Of a DNA stretch of 64,000 nucleotides, positions 10,476-23,060 are shown one piece after another; the first letter of the stretch is position 1, and each line of letters starts with the position of its first letter. Source of the stretch: Epiperipatus broadwayi (lineage: Eukaryota > Onychophora > Udeonychophora > Euonychophora > Peripatidae); the NCBI GenBank assembly GCA_028023455.1, contig JAQFVV010000064.1, positions 3,291,710 through 3,355,709 on the forward strand, given 5' to 3'. A program made the position numbers and the translations under genes. The notes under the pieces are model-generated. The model saw only the letters and a list, made by a program, of their open reading frames with translations. It was not told where the DNA came from and did no database searches.

Positions 10476-11006
10476 AAATATGTTTATGGGTTTGATAAAG
10501 GTTTTTTTAATAGAAGTCTTAATCAGCTAATACTCATGAATCTGAGAATTGGATATTTAAGAGAATAGTAATGCAGAGATTTCAGACCATTCAAATAAGC
10601 ATGAAAAGATGTATGTTTGAAATAACAAGAAGAAATCAAAAATGATGTACATGGATGAGAAAATAAACAACTGCAACTACCACTATAGAAAGAATTAAGA
10701 GATTTAAGTGGATCTGGGCTGAACATAGTGGTGGAAAAGTTAATAATAAATAAATAGTTGAAATTTTAAATTGGATTGCAAGAGATTGTAAAAAAAAATA
10801 AAAAATAGAGATTATATTTGAGATATATGGATAAAATAAGAAAATTCGTTAGTATGTTGCGGATTAAAGTTGGGAAGGGGGATTTTCATCTTGCAGAATT
10901 TCGATTTTGGTTAAAAATGATGTTGGCAAATGAATAAGTATCTTGAAAAAGATCTATTTTGAGACTTAATCGTAATGAAAACGCTTAAGTTAGACTTTTG
11001 TAAAAA

Positions 11007-11034
11007 AAAAAAAAAAAGGGGGGGGGGGGAGGGG
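11007..11034. repeat. Poly-A / poly-G tract
   Basis: A run of 16 A followed by about 10 G interrupted by one A. It is simple sequence, notable only because G runs are rare in this window. Confidence 0.8.
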
Positions 11035-11117
11035 GCACTGAAAAGATCTTTTGTTCTTTAGTAAATTATATCTTCAGTAAGCTCATAGAGATGTATTAAC
11101 AAACTCCACTTCTCTTT

Positions 11118-11245
11118 TCATTTTTCATATAAATAAAGATACAATAAAAGACAAATGACCACCGAGATGCATTTCGTCCTGAACCAGCACTCATCAGTTG
11201 GCCCAGATCACCATCTCCATATATATCTTTATTACATGAAGGGTA
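11118..11245 (-). mobile_element. Solitary ribozyme-bearing repeat (family R3)
   Basis: The minus strand shares the R3 head: ATGGTGATCTGGGCCAA, the hammerhead, then ATTTGTCTTTTATTGTATC and a TATTTATATGAAA-like tail. Only the head portion matches other copies. The following 11245-11340 is a little richer in GC and unlike them. Confidence 0.8.
11159..11203 (-). ncRNA. Hammerhead ribozyme motif, family R3, core intact
   Basis: On the minus strand: CCAA, CTGATGA (11197 to 11191), stem II GTGCTG-GTT-CAGGAC with one G-G mismatch, GAAA (11175 to 11172), palindromic ATGCAT, C17 at 11166, then TCGG. Stem I has one mismatch. All core bases are present. Confidence 0.8.
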
Positions 11246-12169
11246 TTTATGTGTGGCGATTTTCTTTTCATAGAGATCGCGATTGAAGATGATAGTGTAA
11301 TAATGTAAAGCGAGACGAAGAAATACATAATTTAAATATTCAGTTAAAAAAAAAAAAAGAATCAATATAAAAATGAATAAGTATTTTTTATTAAGAAAGA
11401 ATTTTCAATTTTGTTTTATAGTTAATTTATTCAATACAGTAACACTTTACTCGTCAAAAGTAAATATTATGAAAATTAAATCAATATAGAATCTTTATTC
11501 ATTCATTTCAATATCATTGTCATAGAAATAACTAAATAATTAACGTTTCACCCAATTTATAATTAAATTTCTTATTAAATATAGATTGTCTCTTATTCTC
11601 AGGTAATGATTTTGTTCCAAGGTCGCCTTAGTCAACTACAACGGTTAATTGCAAATAAAAATCTAATAGTCTTAAGGATAATTAGTTCATAAAAGTATCC
11701 CCGCACTAAAATCGTTTTAAATGTCAACAATATTACATAATGTTTAATTGATTTTATTTAACGTTTCATTTAGTTTTTGATAACGCTTACATTACAAATA
11801 AAGTAAGTTAAATATATATATATATTAACTTAAAATCCATGACAACCTTTTTTTTTTACTTACTCAATATGAAATTACATAGTCTAGAATGGTTTTATAG
11901 AATTTTATTACATTTATTTTTATACATTAAAAGAATTTTTTTAAAAAAAATATTAAATCAACTTAAAGTAACTAGCGGTTTTAAAACTGAAAAATAAAAG
12001 TTTTCTTCAAATTATAATATGTAAGTAATAATTAATGATTAAGACAAAAAACACGTCTGTAGCCAAGCATATTTTAATTTTTTATAAGTGTATTATTGAT
12101 TTCAAATCTCTATATACTTCCATTTATCCATCAAATGCAAAATGTCTCTTAACTATGCATATATTTCAC
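11246..12169. other. AT-rich non-coding DNA
   Basis: No sustained open frame or recognised repeat; it includes an (AT)n tract near 11810-11825. Confidence 0.5.
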
Positions 12170-12182
12170 AAAATAATCTCCA

Positions 12183-12294
12183 TGTCAAGCGTTGTTAGTC
12201 GAGAGGTCAGCGCAGCCGCCTTGCAAGCAAGCAGTTGGTTGCAGACTGTTGTTGCGGGTTCGCCTCCCGGCCGATGCTATATGACACATGAAAA
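12183..12294 (+). mobile_element. tRNA-derived SINE with 13-bp target duplication
   Basis: Contains A-box-like TTAGTCGAGAGG and B-box-like GGGTTCGCCTCCC about 65 bp apart, a long variable arm like a class II tRNA, and an A-rich 3' end. AAAATAATCTCCA flanks it at 12170-12182 and 12295-12307. A second copy is at 19673-19782. These are pol III internal promoter boxes and LINE-type flanks. Not a functional tRNA gene: the acceptor ends do not pair. Confidence 0.85.
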
Positions 12295-12307
12295 AAAATA
12301 ATCTCCA

Positions 12308-13980
12308 CCTATCAAGTAATCTAAAGACTTGAAACATCTGGACTTCCAAACCTTAATAATCTGATACATATTATTACAGTTTAATCTAAAGATGGCAAAT
12401 GCCTCACTCTCACAACTATGACCATAAGGAATCATACTAATCCTTTATTAAAAAAGCAATTGTATTTTAAGTCCTGATATATACTTTAAATTTTGATTAG
12501 AATTGATATACCTATTATTATTAAACACAATCTCATGGAATAATTAATAAAACTCCATTCCTACACATATACAATATCTTAAATATACTAACAATTTTCC
12601 ATTTTACTATATATATTTTAATCATATGAATAAAGATATCCTAAATGATCTTTAACACGTATTTTATGTGAAAGCTTTAATTAAAAGTGTATATATTTGG
12701 GCTAGAAATTATATAATTTTTAGCCTAGTAAATAATTAATAATATTCATCATTAAGGTACTCATCTGGGGGAAGGGGAGCCAGAATTGTAAATATGAGAA
12801 ATGCGATACATTTGAATTAAATTGTAATAATTTAATATTGATCAATACTGAGCAAAGATAATGAAGGCATGTGAGTAGTTGCGACTTACTGTTTCAAATT
12901 AAAATGCATTTTTGAAATCATTTACTTTTTTTAGTTGTGTTTATTAACGTGATTAAAATACATAAAGTAAAATGGAAAGTTATCTGTATATTTCTGTTTT
13001 ATATATATATATATATGACATAAATATGACCTATTGAATTATATTTTTATAGAAAATAATTAAGAAGAATGAATTAAAAACCCGTTGACTATCATTTAAA
13101 AACAAAAATTCGCATACCCTATATACTATAGTTTCAAATGTAATGGCTTAACTGGGTTATTTATATAACGTAAGTTTTGCTTACCTTTAAATTTTATATA
13201 TATACTACTAGTAATAATAATTGAATTGTCTCGTACATGAAAGATTGAATGATGCCTGAAAATCTACTATCATTCAGCAAGGTTTTAATTAAATGTTAAA
13301 AAAACCAGCATGGTCCTTATTTTCTCACATTCTTGCAATTCTACTTGTAGGCTTATCATAAACACTATTTGTTAGTTTTTTTAACAGTTCCGATGAGAAC
13401 TTACTCCACCAGTTTCAGATTGCACAATCATTCTGCTCTTATAAAGCAATATGTTCTAGTACAGGTAGGATAAAAATTAAGAAACTAATCACATGTTAAA
13501 TCCCTCAGGTGACTATGTAACATCCACTAGATGTGATAAATTGACTTTCAGTTTATCACTGCATGAAGCGATGTAGAGAAATACATCCAGTACTTAAATG
13601 TCAACTAGTCAAAATTATGAAAAAATTAAACACATTGGTTCTATTAACATTAAGAACAATATGGATTACACTGTATTCACATTTAATACTAAAAATTACA
13701 AATTCCTTAAAAATATTGAAGAAAATTGTTTTAAATTGTTCTCCGACTTAGAATAATAAACAATCAAATAGTTTGGGTCATGTGATGTTTGAACATTGGA
13801 AGTAACAGCCAGAGCTGCAATCCATAGATCTTTAGTTCTTACAATTGTCAGTATAACTATACTAAATCATGCAGGCTATCAACAGATTCAATATAACAAT
13901 ATACTGGACCTGTTTAATGTGATATTATAATTATTTTTTGCTTAAAAAAACATTAGTTAGAATCAATTTTTTAGCTATCA
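12308..13980. other. AT-rich non-coding DNA with decayed R3-like remnants
   Basis: Around 12365-12440 and 12650-12760 there are weak matches to the non-ribozyme part of family R3 (such as a GCTAGAAATTATATAATTTTTAG-like block). No coding frame is convincing. Confidence 0.4.
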
Positions 13981-14101
13981 ATCATTATCACCCATTATCA
14001 ATCCAATACAGAATGAACGTCTCTCCAAGTTCAATCCATCTTCTCTGATCTCTAGTCCCTCTTCTCCACATCACTCCTGCATACTTTCTTATTTTATCGA
14101 T

Positions 14102-14776
14102 TCATTTTACATGTGGTTTCTTTCTGGGTCTTTTACAATCTCTTGAACTCCAGTTTAAGATTTCAATTGTCCATCTATTATCATCTCTTTTAGCAATATG
14201 ACCATCCCAACTCCACTTCAGGCTTTTAATTCTTTCAATGATATCAGTAACACTTGTTTGTTCACTTATCCATATATTGTGTTTTTGATCTCTTCTTGTT
14301 ACTCCTAACATGCATCTCTCCATATTTCTTTGAGTGGTTCGAAGTCTCTGTATCGCTCCTCTATTAAATATCGAAGACTCAGATCCATAAGTAAGAACTG
14401 GTAAAACACATTTATTAAAAACCTTCATTTTCAAGTATATAGACATATTTCCTTTTAGTATTATGTTATTTCTACCAAAAGCACTCCAACCAAGTTCAAT
14501 TCTATGATTAATTTCCTCCATTATGTTTCCACCTGTATTAATAATCTGACCAAGATATTTGTAACTGTTAACTTCTTCTAATTCATCATAATTAATCTTT
14601 ATTTTCATCTTTTGAGAAAATCCACTGAACATTACTTTAGTCTTTTTAACACTTATCTTTAGTCCTACCTGCTTATTTTCATCTGATAACTTCTGCAATA
14701 TTTTCTGAAACCCTAAAGCATTATTTGAAAAAAAAACATCATCTACAAAATCTAAATGACTTAAAATAATCCTCAT
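14102..14776 (-). pseudogene. RTE reverse transcriptase C-terminal half
   Basis: A 224-codon open piece starting at HLDFVDDVFF: the catalytic box reads VDD where the sister copy has ADD. It continues through the D region (GLKISVKKTKVMFSGF), the thumb-side YKYLGQIINTGG, and a conserved C-terminal segment with SLKWSWDGHIAKRDDNRWT. It agrees closely with 31680-32340. The frame is open here but has no 5' part, so no protein of normal function is expected. Confidence 0.9.
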
Positions 14777-14867
14777 TTACTTTTATTCCTTTAGCTTTCC
14801 TCTTTAATCCACAAAATAATTCTTGTAGCACTGCTGTAAAAAGTTTTGGAGATATGGTGTCATCCTG

Positions 14868-15065
14868 TCATACACCTTTCTCAATGTTAACCTTGCTAAT
14901 ATCATTATGTAGCCTAATTGTTGCTATTGCATTTTTATAAATACTCTTTAGAATATGACAATATCCTGGGTCTATATCTTGATGATCCAATACTTTAATC
15001 ATTGAAGAAATGCTTATAGAATCAAATGTCTTGTCATAATCTACAAATCCAATGCATAATGACAA
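14868..15065 (-). pseudogene. RTE reverse transcriptase fragment (motif A region)
   Basis: About 65 codons include CIGFVDYDKTFDSISISSM, the RT motif A with its catalytic Asp, then DHQDIDPGYCHILKSIYKNA. It ends before motif B, which is lost to a frameshift and stops. It is a remnant of the same protein as the 224-codon piece downstream. Confidence 0.85.
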
Positions 15066-15335
15066 TTCATATTCATTATCCTTTCTATAACTTCTCTAAA
15101 TACTATACTAAAACCATTTTTAAATCTAGCTTGTTCTCTTGATTGTTTAAAATCCAATGCTCTGTAGAAGAGGTGTAATTATCTTGGTAAAATTTTTCTA
15201 TAAAACTGATAAAAGGCTGATAGGTCTATAATTTTTAATATCTTCTTTATCACTTTTTTAAAATATTAATATCCGTACTGTATTCTTCCAATCATCTGTT
15301 ACATCTTCATCATTTAGACTATTTAGAAAATTTAG

Positions 15336-16035
15336 CTGTCGATATACTAACAGAAATCTAATAAAAATAAATGCTAAGAAAAAAAAGATAATTACTATTT
15401 ATAAACTTTTTATAGAAATAGAAGTTTCTAATTCCATAATGCAAATGAAATCATTATTTGTTATTACTTAATTAATAAATTTAAAACAAATCCTCACTTC
15501 TAAAAATAACTCTACTAATTAGATAAAAAAATATTCTCTCTATCTATTTACTTATCTATCAATCTAATACATATACATACACCTTTACTCCAGACAGCAA
15601 GCTGAATTGGTTCTCCAAAATGCCTCACAAATCAAAAATCATGCATAAAAAATAAGCAAAAAATCCAATTTAAAAAATGAAACTTGAAATTGGAAAAAAG
15701 TTGATAATTAATTAATAAATATTTTACTAAGTACACTATTAATTTTAAAAAAGTTCTCACCTGTGAGTAAATGTACTGTATAAAAATATTTCAATAACTT
15801 TAATTTTTTTTTTTTAAAAAAAGTTATAATTTCATGATTGACAATTAGCCATTTTGTTTCTTATTCTGTCCAAGATATTTCCTGAATCATGATTCATTAA
15901 ATTAAAATAAAGCATACACAAACTTATATAATATTTCTGTGTGTAATTTTTAATACACCACTCTCATACAAGGTAGGTACTGGTTTCTATCTGCTTTAAA
16001 TACAATGTGGAGAAGTGTAATCATAGACATATGAC
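15336..16035. other. AT-rich non-coding DNA
   Basis: No supportable gene or repeat; short ATCT-type simple sequence lies near 15536-15560. Confidence 0.5.
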
Positions 16036-16215
16036 CAAAAAACACATGAAAAAGATCTATGATCCCAAGATGCACATTTCATGCTAAACCAGCACTCATT
16101 AGTCACCCAGATCACAATCTCTTACACATATCTTTATCCTTATTTAGCATATATATGCACATTAATACAGTTTAATTAATAAGTGTCAAATGTGTTGCTC
16201 TCACAACTTTGACAT
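16036..16215 (-). mobile_element. Ribozyme-bearing repeat (family R3), decayed
   Basis: The head region with the hammerhead motif and a tail related to 27190-27240 (TAAGTGTCAAATG, CTCACAACTTTGACA). Truncated, and broken in the core. Confidence 0.65.
16064..16107 (-). ncRNA. Hammerhead ribozyme motif, family R3, broken
   Basis: CTAATGA replaces CTGATGA (G5 lost; 16102 to 16096). Stem II is GTGCTG-GTT-TAGCAT, GAAA lies at 16080 to 16077, and stem III has a two-base insertion (ATGTGCAT). Stem I no longer pairs at its base. Confidence 0.65.
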
Positions 16216-17880
16216 AAATCAGTTAATGAAAGTATATTAATATTTTTATTAGACATTCATTAGACTAGAGATTGAAAATTATACTGCAGAAATATTATTT
16301 ATTAATGGATAAGCTCTAATCTAATACATGACTAATAAAATTATTAATACAATGTACTTATTATTGTAATCTTTATTTTTGATATACTTTATGCTATGTT
16401 ATCAAAGTTTTTTATTTTTATAATATCTAACCAATAGAATTTTGAATTTTTTGCAGTGTTGATATATTTTAAAAAAAACACCAGTTTGCAAATTTATTTA
16501 TTTTATATGAATGCAGCAAAATTAAGTAATACTTAAATAAAAAATGTAAGGTATAGGTGAATGTTGTAATTTTAACAATGTACATGATTATATTTTTTAG
16601 TTGATACTGCATTTTTTATGATTGTGATAAAAGTCTCCATTATCTTAAATATGCCAGAAACAAATTATAAAATTGATTTGAAATTAAGCATGAAGGTATT
16701 TTAAACTTATGTTTAGAAACATTTGATAATGAAAATTTTGATTATTAGCAGCATAATACATGAAATCATTTTTCTTCCTTTATTTTACCTAAGATAAGTT
16801 ATAATTACAATAACCACATTTTTGCTACAGATGCAATTAGTTTACTTAAAAGTTTTAATTCAGAAATTATTAAGTGATTATATTTTAGCTAATATGTACA
16901 TTTTAAAATTTATTATTAATGTACTTTGTTATTATAAATGACCAAAATATGTTTTTGATTATGTATTGTACTAAATGAAATTTGCATTATTTTTGTTTTT
17001 CTTAATTGTTGATGATGAAAATTGTTTTTATTTTGAATATGTCATAAATGAAATCACTGATTGTGTTTCACAGATATTGGATGAAAATTAATTAAGTATA
17101 TTAATCATATTTTAATTATATAATCAAAAAGGTTCATTTTTTAAATATGATTGTAATGAATAAATATTAGGTATAAATTGTTGCTGATCACTATGGTGAA
17201 TCTTTGCATAAAGGTTGATCATATCAGGAAATGTTTATACTTTTTAAAATGAAAGTTACACATAAAACAAATTTGAAAATTCGTCAGGCAGAATTTAAAT
17301 GGTTGATTTTCCATTAATCCAAATTCCTTGTTTCAACTCATTTTTGAGTTTGTGAATTTTTTGGATTTAGGAATACATTTTTTATCACCTACAATTTTAT
17401 ATGCCTATTGTTATATTTTACTTAAAAATAATGCAATTTAATATTAATAATTTTCACTAGTGTGATGATAATGATGTTGAGATTAATTATAAATATTAAT
17501 TCAAAAAAATTGAGAACATGATAACTTCTATTCATCTTTCATTCAATCATATACTACATATTTTTATTATAATTTTGCAATTAAGCATTATTTATATCTT
17601 AATAACATAATGTCAAGAATAAGAATATGCATCTAATGGCATTTAAAGAAATATCTACTGTTAAAGAAATTCATAATAAAAGCATATTATTTAAATAATT
17701 TCTTTTTTTTTAATTCTCAATTCTATGTGTGACATAAATGTATTTTATCAACTCTACTTTGAACACTTTTTAGCAAAAATCTTTTTATTGTACATATATG
17801 CAAATAAAATCTTATATTTCAACTGACCTGCAGTCTTCTTCAGAGCTATGATATAATGAACAAAAGACACACATATTTGG
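16216..17880. other. AT-rich non-coding DNA
   Basis: Stops in every frame; no recognised repeat or RNA gene. Confidence 0.5.
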
Positions 17881-19239
17881 AGTACAATTGAAATGGAATT
17901 CATTATAAATAAAAAGTGTAGAACAATAATGTGAAGATTAATAGTATTTCAGACAAGGAGCAAGATTGGTTATTAAACTTAATGGAAAATATCAAAAGCA
18001 AATAATTAAGATTGATATCCCAATATGTTCTTATTATGATGAAGAATTAGAGGATTTCAGTATAATTATAAAATGATTTTGATTATCACGAAAGACTCTG
18101 GTGCTAAAATTGGTAAATGATTAAAAGATGAAAATTTTGTGAGTAAATTTACCTATGGTGATTTAAATGAGAGAGTATATAGGTTTATGGAATTTGCAAA
18201 AAAAGAAAAATGTAAATTATTAATTCTTTCATTGAGAAAAATTTCTAAACGGAAACGGGCAAAGAAGCATCCAAATGAATATATAGCAAGTTGGATTATA
18301 TTTTGACTAATACAAAATGTATATTTCAGCATTATAATACTCCTAATAGATTCAACACAAAAATTATAATCGATTGTGTAATAAAAGATACATGTTAAGG
18401 CAAAACTAGAGAGACACAAATATTACTACAAAAGACACTATTGGCAATCTAATTTTTTTAATCTTCAGAAACACTCCTGCAACAAAATTGACTGGTCTAA
18501 AAATCTAGCAATTTGCCAGTAAATTTTTAATTGGAACAAAAGAATGTATTAAAAAAGGGAATGTGAAAATAATTTAATAATGATCCTTTAAAAATTGGAT
18601 ACCAATCTAGTTGGTTATCTACATTTCCGTCTTTATATCTTATTAACTCTTTGAATACTGCTTTAATGTCATGAGATACTGGGGTGACTAATTGATCATT
18701 TGATGATTTGTTTAGAATAATGGCAATTTATTGTAGTAGTAGTAGTACCTATGACTTAATTTATAAATTCATTGTATAATGTAACATCTCTTACTATTAG
18801 ATTTCATAGACAAATTTTTTTTTTAACTTTTAGTAATATTTGTTGTTTTTTTTTTTTTCAATTTATAAAAAATGTCAATTCTAAATTGTCAAAATTTCTC
18901 TGGATGTTTCATCATAATATACCTAATACTGATTTACAAAATAGATTTAGAATTTCAAACAACTTCTTTTGATTTGTAATTGATAGATTTGTTTTGGAAT
19001 TTTTATTATTTTGTTTTTAAAATTTTTTTAATTTCTTCTTTCTTATTGGCTCTTTAGAAATTGATGGGGAAAAAGAAGAGATAAATTGCTTTGTGGACTT
19101 GACTAAGATACATTCAATACAAATCCAACCATCATTCCAAATAAAAATGAACTTCTGGCTTCAAAACAATAATAAACTAACAAAAAAAAACTTAATATAA
19201 AAACTTTTTTGTCGATTTAAATTTTCTTTTTTTAAAATT

Positions 19240-20010
19240 AGAAGCTAAAAAATAATATTTTAACTATGTTTTTTTTTCTTTCACATTGAATTTATAAAAA
19301 GTAAAAGTTTACACCCCCCCCAAAAAAAAAAAACCTTTCAATGAAAACTAACATTAAGAGATTTTAGATTACACAGTCAATTTATAAATTTAGTCATAGT
19401 ACTATTACTATTTCTCTACCCTTCCCATCCCTTTGAAAATAAGAAACAATTTTTAAAATACAAAAGAAAAAGAATCCAAATTTCCAAACAATATTTTTTC
19501 AATTATAAATAAGAAAATGATTATTTAAAATTTATCTACATTTTATAAAATGACAAAAAATGTATTTTTGTTTTCCATGATCTCTCTCCCACCTCTCCAC
19601 CCCTCTTTTCTTTAAACCAAATAAGAAATTGAAAAGAAAAAGAAAAACTTTCCAAAAACCAAAAGACCAGTCTTGCGTTGTTAGCTGAGAGGTATCGCAG
19701 CCGCCATGCAAGCAAGTAGTTGGTTGCAGACGGTTGTGGGTTTGCGTCCCGGCCGATGCTATGACATATGAAAAAAAAACAAAAAAACCAAAAGACCTGT
19801 CAATGAAAACTAATACTATAAGAATTTAGACTAAACAATGAATTTAAAAATTTATTCATTGTAGTATTACCATTAGTATAATTTGCCATTTTTGCAAAGA
19901 AATCTACAATTTTTTGATTGGTCATCCCAGTGTTCAAAGCATTGTCCAAAGCCTCAATTAAAATGTAAATAGATGACTATATCAATACCAAAAATTGAAT
20001 TTTTGCAATT
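19240..20010 (+). repeat. Direct-repeat block around a SINE
   Basis: The block TCAATGAAAACTAA with its following 80 bp occurs at about 19337 and again at about 19798. A pyrimidine-rich CTCTACCC / CTCTCCACCC segment followed by AATAAGAAA and GAAAAAGAA recurs at about 19410 and 19580. This suggests imperfect tandem units of about 170 bp. A C8A13 run is at 19313-19333. Confidence 0.5.
19673..19782 (+). mobile_element. tRNA-derived SINE with about 17-bp target duplication
   Basis: Second copy of the SINE at 12183-12294: A-box-like TTAGCTGAGAGG, CATGCAAGCAAGTAG, and a B-box-like GGGTTTGCGTCCC, ending in poly-A. It is flanked by AACCAAAAGACC(A/T)GTC at 19654-19672 and 19783-19801. It was inserted into the direct-repeat block. 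Confidence 0.85.
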
Positions 20011-21904
20011 TTGTAAAATGACATGAAAAACAATTAATAATATTAGAAAATATAATTGAATTAATAAAAAAGAAAAAAGAAAAGTTTCAAAAGTATAAAA
20101 CTACATCTTGGTATTGAAAGAAAAATTATTTCAGGAATAAAACAAAAATATGGAATATTACTAAAAAGACACATGATATCAAGAGATGCATGGAAAAGTT
20201 CTACAAAGAATTATAAAGTAATAAAGATTAAGATAAAATAACAATTACAATTCTTATGTCTTTTATATTGCCAACCATTTTAAAGGCAAAGATAAAATAT
20301 GCAATTAAATTCATGAAGATTGGAAACCCTTCAAAAAATAATGAAATTATTATTAATATCTTAAAAGAAGCTGAGGAAGAAATAAAAAAAATTGTTAGCA
20401 AAACTATATACAAAGTGTTTCAATGATAATGATGTATCAGGTGGTTGGAAAAATACAAAAATAACATTGATCCTAAAAATTAGACATCATTCTTCTATCA
20501 ATTTTATATAAAATCTTTATTGAGATAATTATAATTCATATACAACAAACTTAGATCTCAAGCCAATTAAAAGAACAAGTTAGAGTTAAAGTAATTTATA
20601 ACAATATATCATGTATCAAGAGAAATTATAGAAGAAACCATGAATATGCGTTGCTATTATGCTTTGATTTTATAGAATATGAAAAGGTATTTGATTCTAG
20701 AAACATTTTACAGTTGATTAATGCATAGGATTATAAGTATATAGATTCAAAATATTGTCATATTCTGAAAATGTTTATCAAATTACAACTGCAGAGATTA
20801 GATTATATGTTGATACTAAGTAGATTAACATTGATAAGGGTGTATGATAGAGTGATTTCACATTAAAATAGTAAACTAAGGGAATACTTTGCATAGAGAT
20901 TATTTGAGTCATCTAGATTTTGCAAATGATATATTTGTTTTGGCACATAATGCTTCAGAACTTCAGAAAATGTTTTAAGACATCAATAATAATAATAAAA
21001 AATAAAGATAAATACTACAAAGATTTAAAATGTTCAATGAATTTTCTCAGAAGAAAATAAAAAGATTGATAATCATGAATTTAAAAACAAAATAGCAACT
21101 TTAAATACCTTGACCACAATAATAATACATATGGAATGATAATTGATAAAATTAATCCTAGAAACTTGGATGCCATTGTTTTTATAGAAATAATTTTATA
21201 TTTAAAAATATGAATGCTTGAAAAGGAGTTTTTAAAAGATGTGTTTTAGCACTTCTTACTTATGAATCTGAGACAGACATTTAACAGAGACTTCAGACTA
21301 CTCAACAAAATATGAAGAAATGCATATTGGGAATAACAAGGGATCAAAAGTAAGATACTTGAGTGAGACAATACACTATATTATTGACATTATTGAGAGA
21401 ATTAAGAGACTGAAATGGGTCTGAGCCAGACACCTAAAAAAGATGACAATAACTAAACAGTTGAAGTTTTAGCCTGGATCCCAAAAGACTAAAAAACCTA
21501 GAAAGATACCATATGTAAAGTGGATAGATGAGATAAGGAAGTTTATTGATGTAATGTGGAGAAGAGAGACTATATATTGAAAAAAACTGGATAAAACTTG
21601 GAGAGAATTTCATCCTGTAATAAATTAGTAATGATGGAAACTGATGATACAAATGTATGTAATAATGTATTTGCAAACACGTTAGTAAATATTATAAGCA
21701 TAAAAATATTTTCTTTTTAATAAAAGGACTGAAAATAAGAAGATCATGGATTTCTCATCATGATTATCATTTTTTGTTTTCTTCCATGAAAAATTATTGA
21801 ATATTAGTTTAGTCTTTTTACATTTATCTTTAGGTCAACTTTCTTGTTCTTATCCATGACTACATATATATATAATATTTGAAAACCAGGCACTCTTCAC
21901 AAAA

Positions 21905-22110
21905 TTGGAGCTCAATTGTAAATATAGGGAATTTGAACTCAGATTTTCAAGCACCCGCCAACTATCCACACTATCTCATACAACTGATACACATGACCAC
22001 ACACATGTAGAAAAGATTAATAATCACCAATATATGTATTTCATACTAAACCAGCAATCATCTGTTGGTCCAGATTATCATCTCCCACTCATATATATAA
22101 CCAGTGCTCA
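21905..22110 (-). mobile_element. Single-arm ribozyme-bearing SINE-like repeat (family R1)
   Basis: On the minus strand a broken hammerhead is followed by a CATGTGTGTGGTCATGTGTA segment, TTGTATGAGATAGTG and a B-box-like GAGTTCAAATTCC. The order is the same as in the foldback at 7190-7650. Confidence 0.75.
22026..22070 (-). ncRNA. Hammerhead ribozyme motif, family R1, broken
   Basis: CCAA then CAGATGA (U4 changed to A; 22064 to 22058), stem II TTGCTG-GTT-TAGTAT, GAAA (22042 to 22039), stem III ATACATAT, A, TTGG. Stems I and III are intact while the core is not. Confidence 0.7.
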
Positions 22111-22282
22111 GTTTATATTAAGACAGAAAATCTTCACACTTTAATGGACAGGCTTCAATTTACTCCAATCTCCAACTTTTTAGCCATCCATATCATTGAA
22201 AATCTGATGATGGAAAGCCCAAATCCTATGATTATGCCAACATTATTTCAAACCCCCCTATATTTATATATAATAATAAATA

Positions 22283-23060
22283 ATCATAACTTTTTAATAT
22301 CTGTAATTATCTAATTATCTACCAATGAGTTATGTGATGTCAAAAACTATAAAAATCGAAATGTTACCACCCTGTCAATTGTTATACAAGCTTAACCTTT
22401 GGAATAGTTTTGAAATCATTGGGTGAATTTTGTCTATTGTTCCAATTTATATACAGACTAAATAAATAATCTACAATCTCCACTAATATGTATAAAGGAT
22501 GAAGAATAAGTCTTACTTTTAATAACTTCTGAATATTCAGTGAAATAGTGGTTTTGTAAATGCAATAATTAATATCATAACTTTTTTAATCTCTATAATT
22601 GAAATGGAAATATTGGAATAGTACACAAAATTCACCCTATGATTTCAAACTACGTTAAAGATTAAGCTTGTATAACAACACAGCTTATGGACATAGTGGC
22701 ACAATTCTGCCTTTCACTGTTTTTGACACCATATAACTAACTCAGTATGAGATATTTACTTCCATTTCAATTAGGATTAAAAAAGTTATGATTATTTATT
22801 ATTATATTTATAAAACTACTATTTCATCGACTATTTTTTTAAAAGTCTAATTTTTCATCCTCTATAATTATTTCAATTTATTTAGTCTATATATAAATAG
22901 GAACACTAGACAAAATTCACTCTATGATTTCAAAACTTTGTCAAAGGTTAATCTTGTATAGCAGTAGAGCTTAAAGACAAGGCGGTGCCATTCTGTCGGT
23001 ACATTGTTTTTGACTGACATAACTCAGTGGAAGGTAGTTACTTCCGTTTCAATTACATAT
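22283..23060. repeat. Three copies of an unrecognised repeat in mixed orientation (family R5)
   Basis: A unit of about 150 bp with TTAAGCTTGTATAACA, GTTTTTGACACCATAACT, CTCAGT and TTACTTCCATTTCAATT occurs at about 22660-22770 and 22930-23045 on plus. It occurs at about 22320-22460 on minus. Flanking ATAACTTTTTTAAT blocks are also inverted. There is no ORF. It is probably a nested or foldback DNA element. Confidence 0.65.

Larger units (their letters stand above)
6200..10905 (+). mobile_element. Old RTE-type LINE copy (copy B), interrupted by later insertions
   Basis: Similarity to the better copy at 29218-32478 is direct. The 5' leader shares the block CCAGGCTGCCATTTGATGA and the endonuclease region around 6300-6900 aligns base by base with many substitutions. 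The linker resumes at about 8700, the RT region lies at 8900-10200 and the C-terminal part at 10490-10905. Stops and frameshifts are frequent, so it is non-coding now. Insertions split it at about 7150-8690 (foldback plus ribozyme array), about 9435-9650 (small inverted repeat) and 10192-10475 (tRNA-like element). It is clearly older than these. Confidence 0.85.
13985..15335 (-). mobile_element. RTE-type LINE, 3' two-fifths (copy C)
   Basis: Minus-strand copy truncated at its 5' end. Reading 15335 to 13985 it covers RT motif A to the C-terminus and the 3' end. The final bases match the 3' end of the 29218-32478 copy (TGGATTGATAATG, then a GATAATGATT tail). Two open pieces remain, described separately. 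Confidence 0.9.
17885..21650 (+). mobile_element. Old RTE-type LINE copy (copy D), interrupted
   Basis: The endonuclease region (17885-18590) and RT-to-3'-end region (about 20010-21650) align with the 29218-32478 copy. They contain many substitutions, stops and indels. About 1.4 kb of unrelated sequence (18600-20010), including a tRNA-derived SINE, lies between. The 3' end retains CTTGGAGAGAATTTCATCCTGTA and a GATGATAC tail. Confidence 0.85.

Noticed and set aside
22203-22225. CTGATGATGGAAAG looks like a hammerhead core
   Set aside because: There is no room for stem II between CTGATGA and GAAA, and no partner for stem I.
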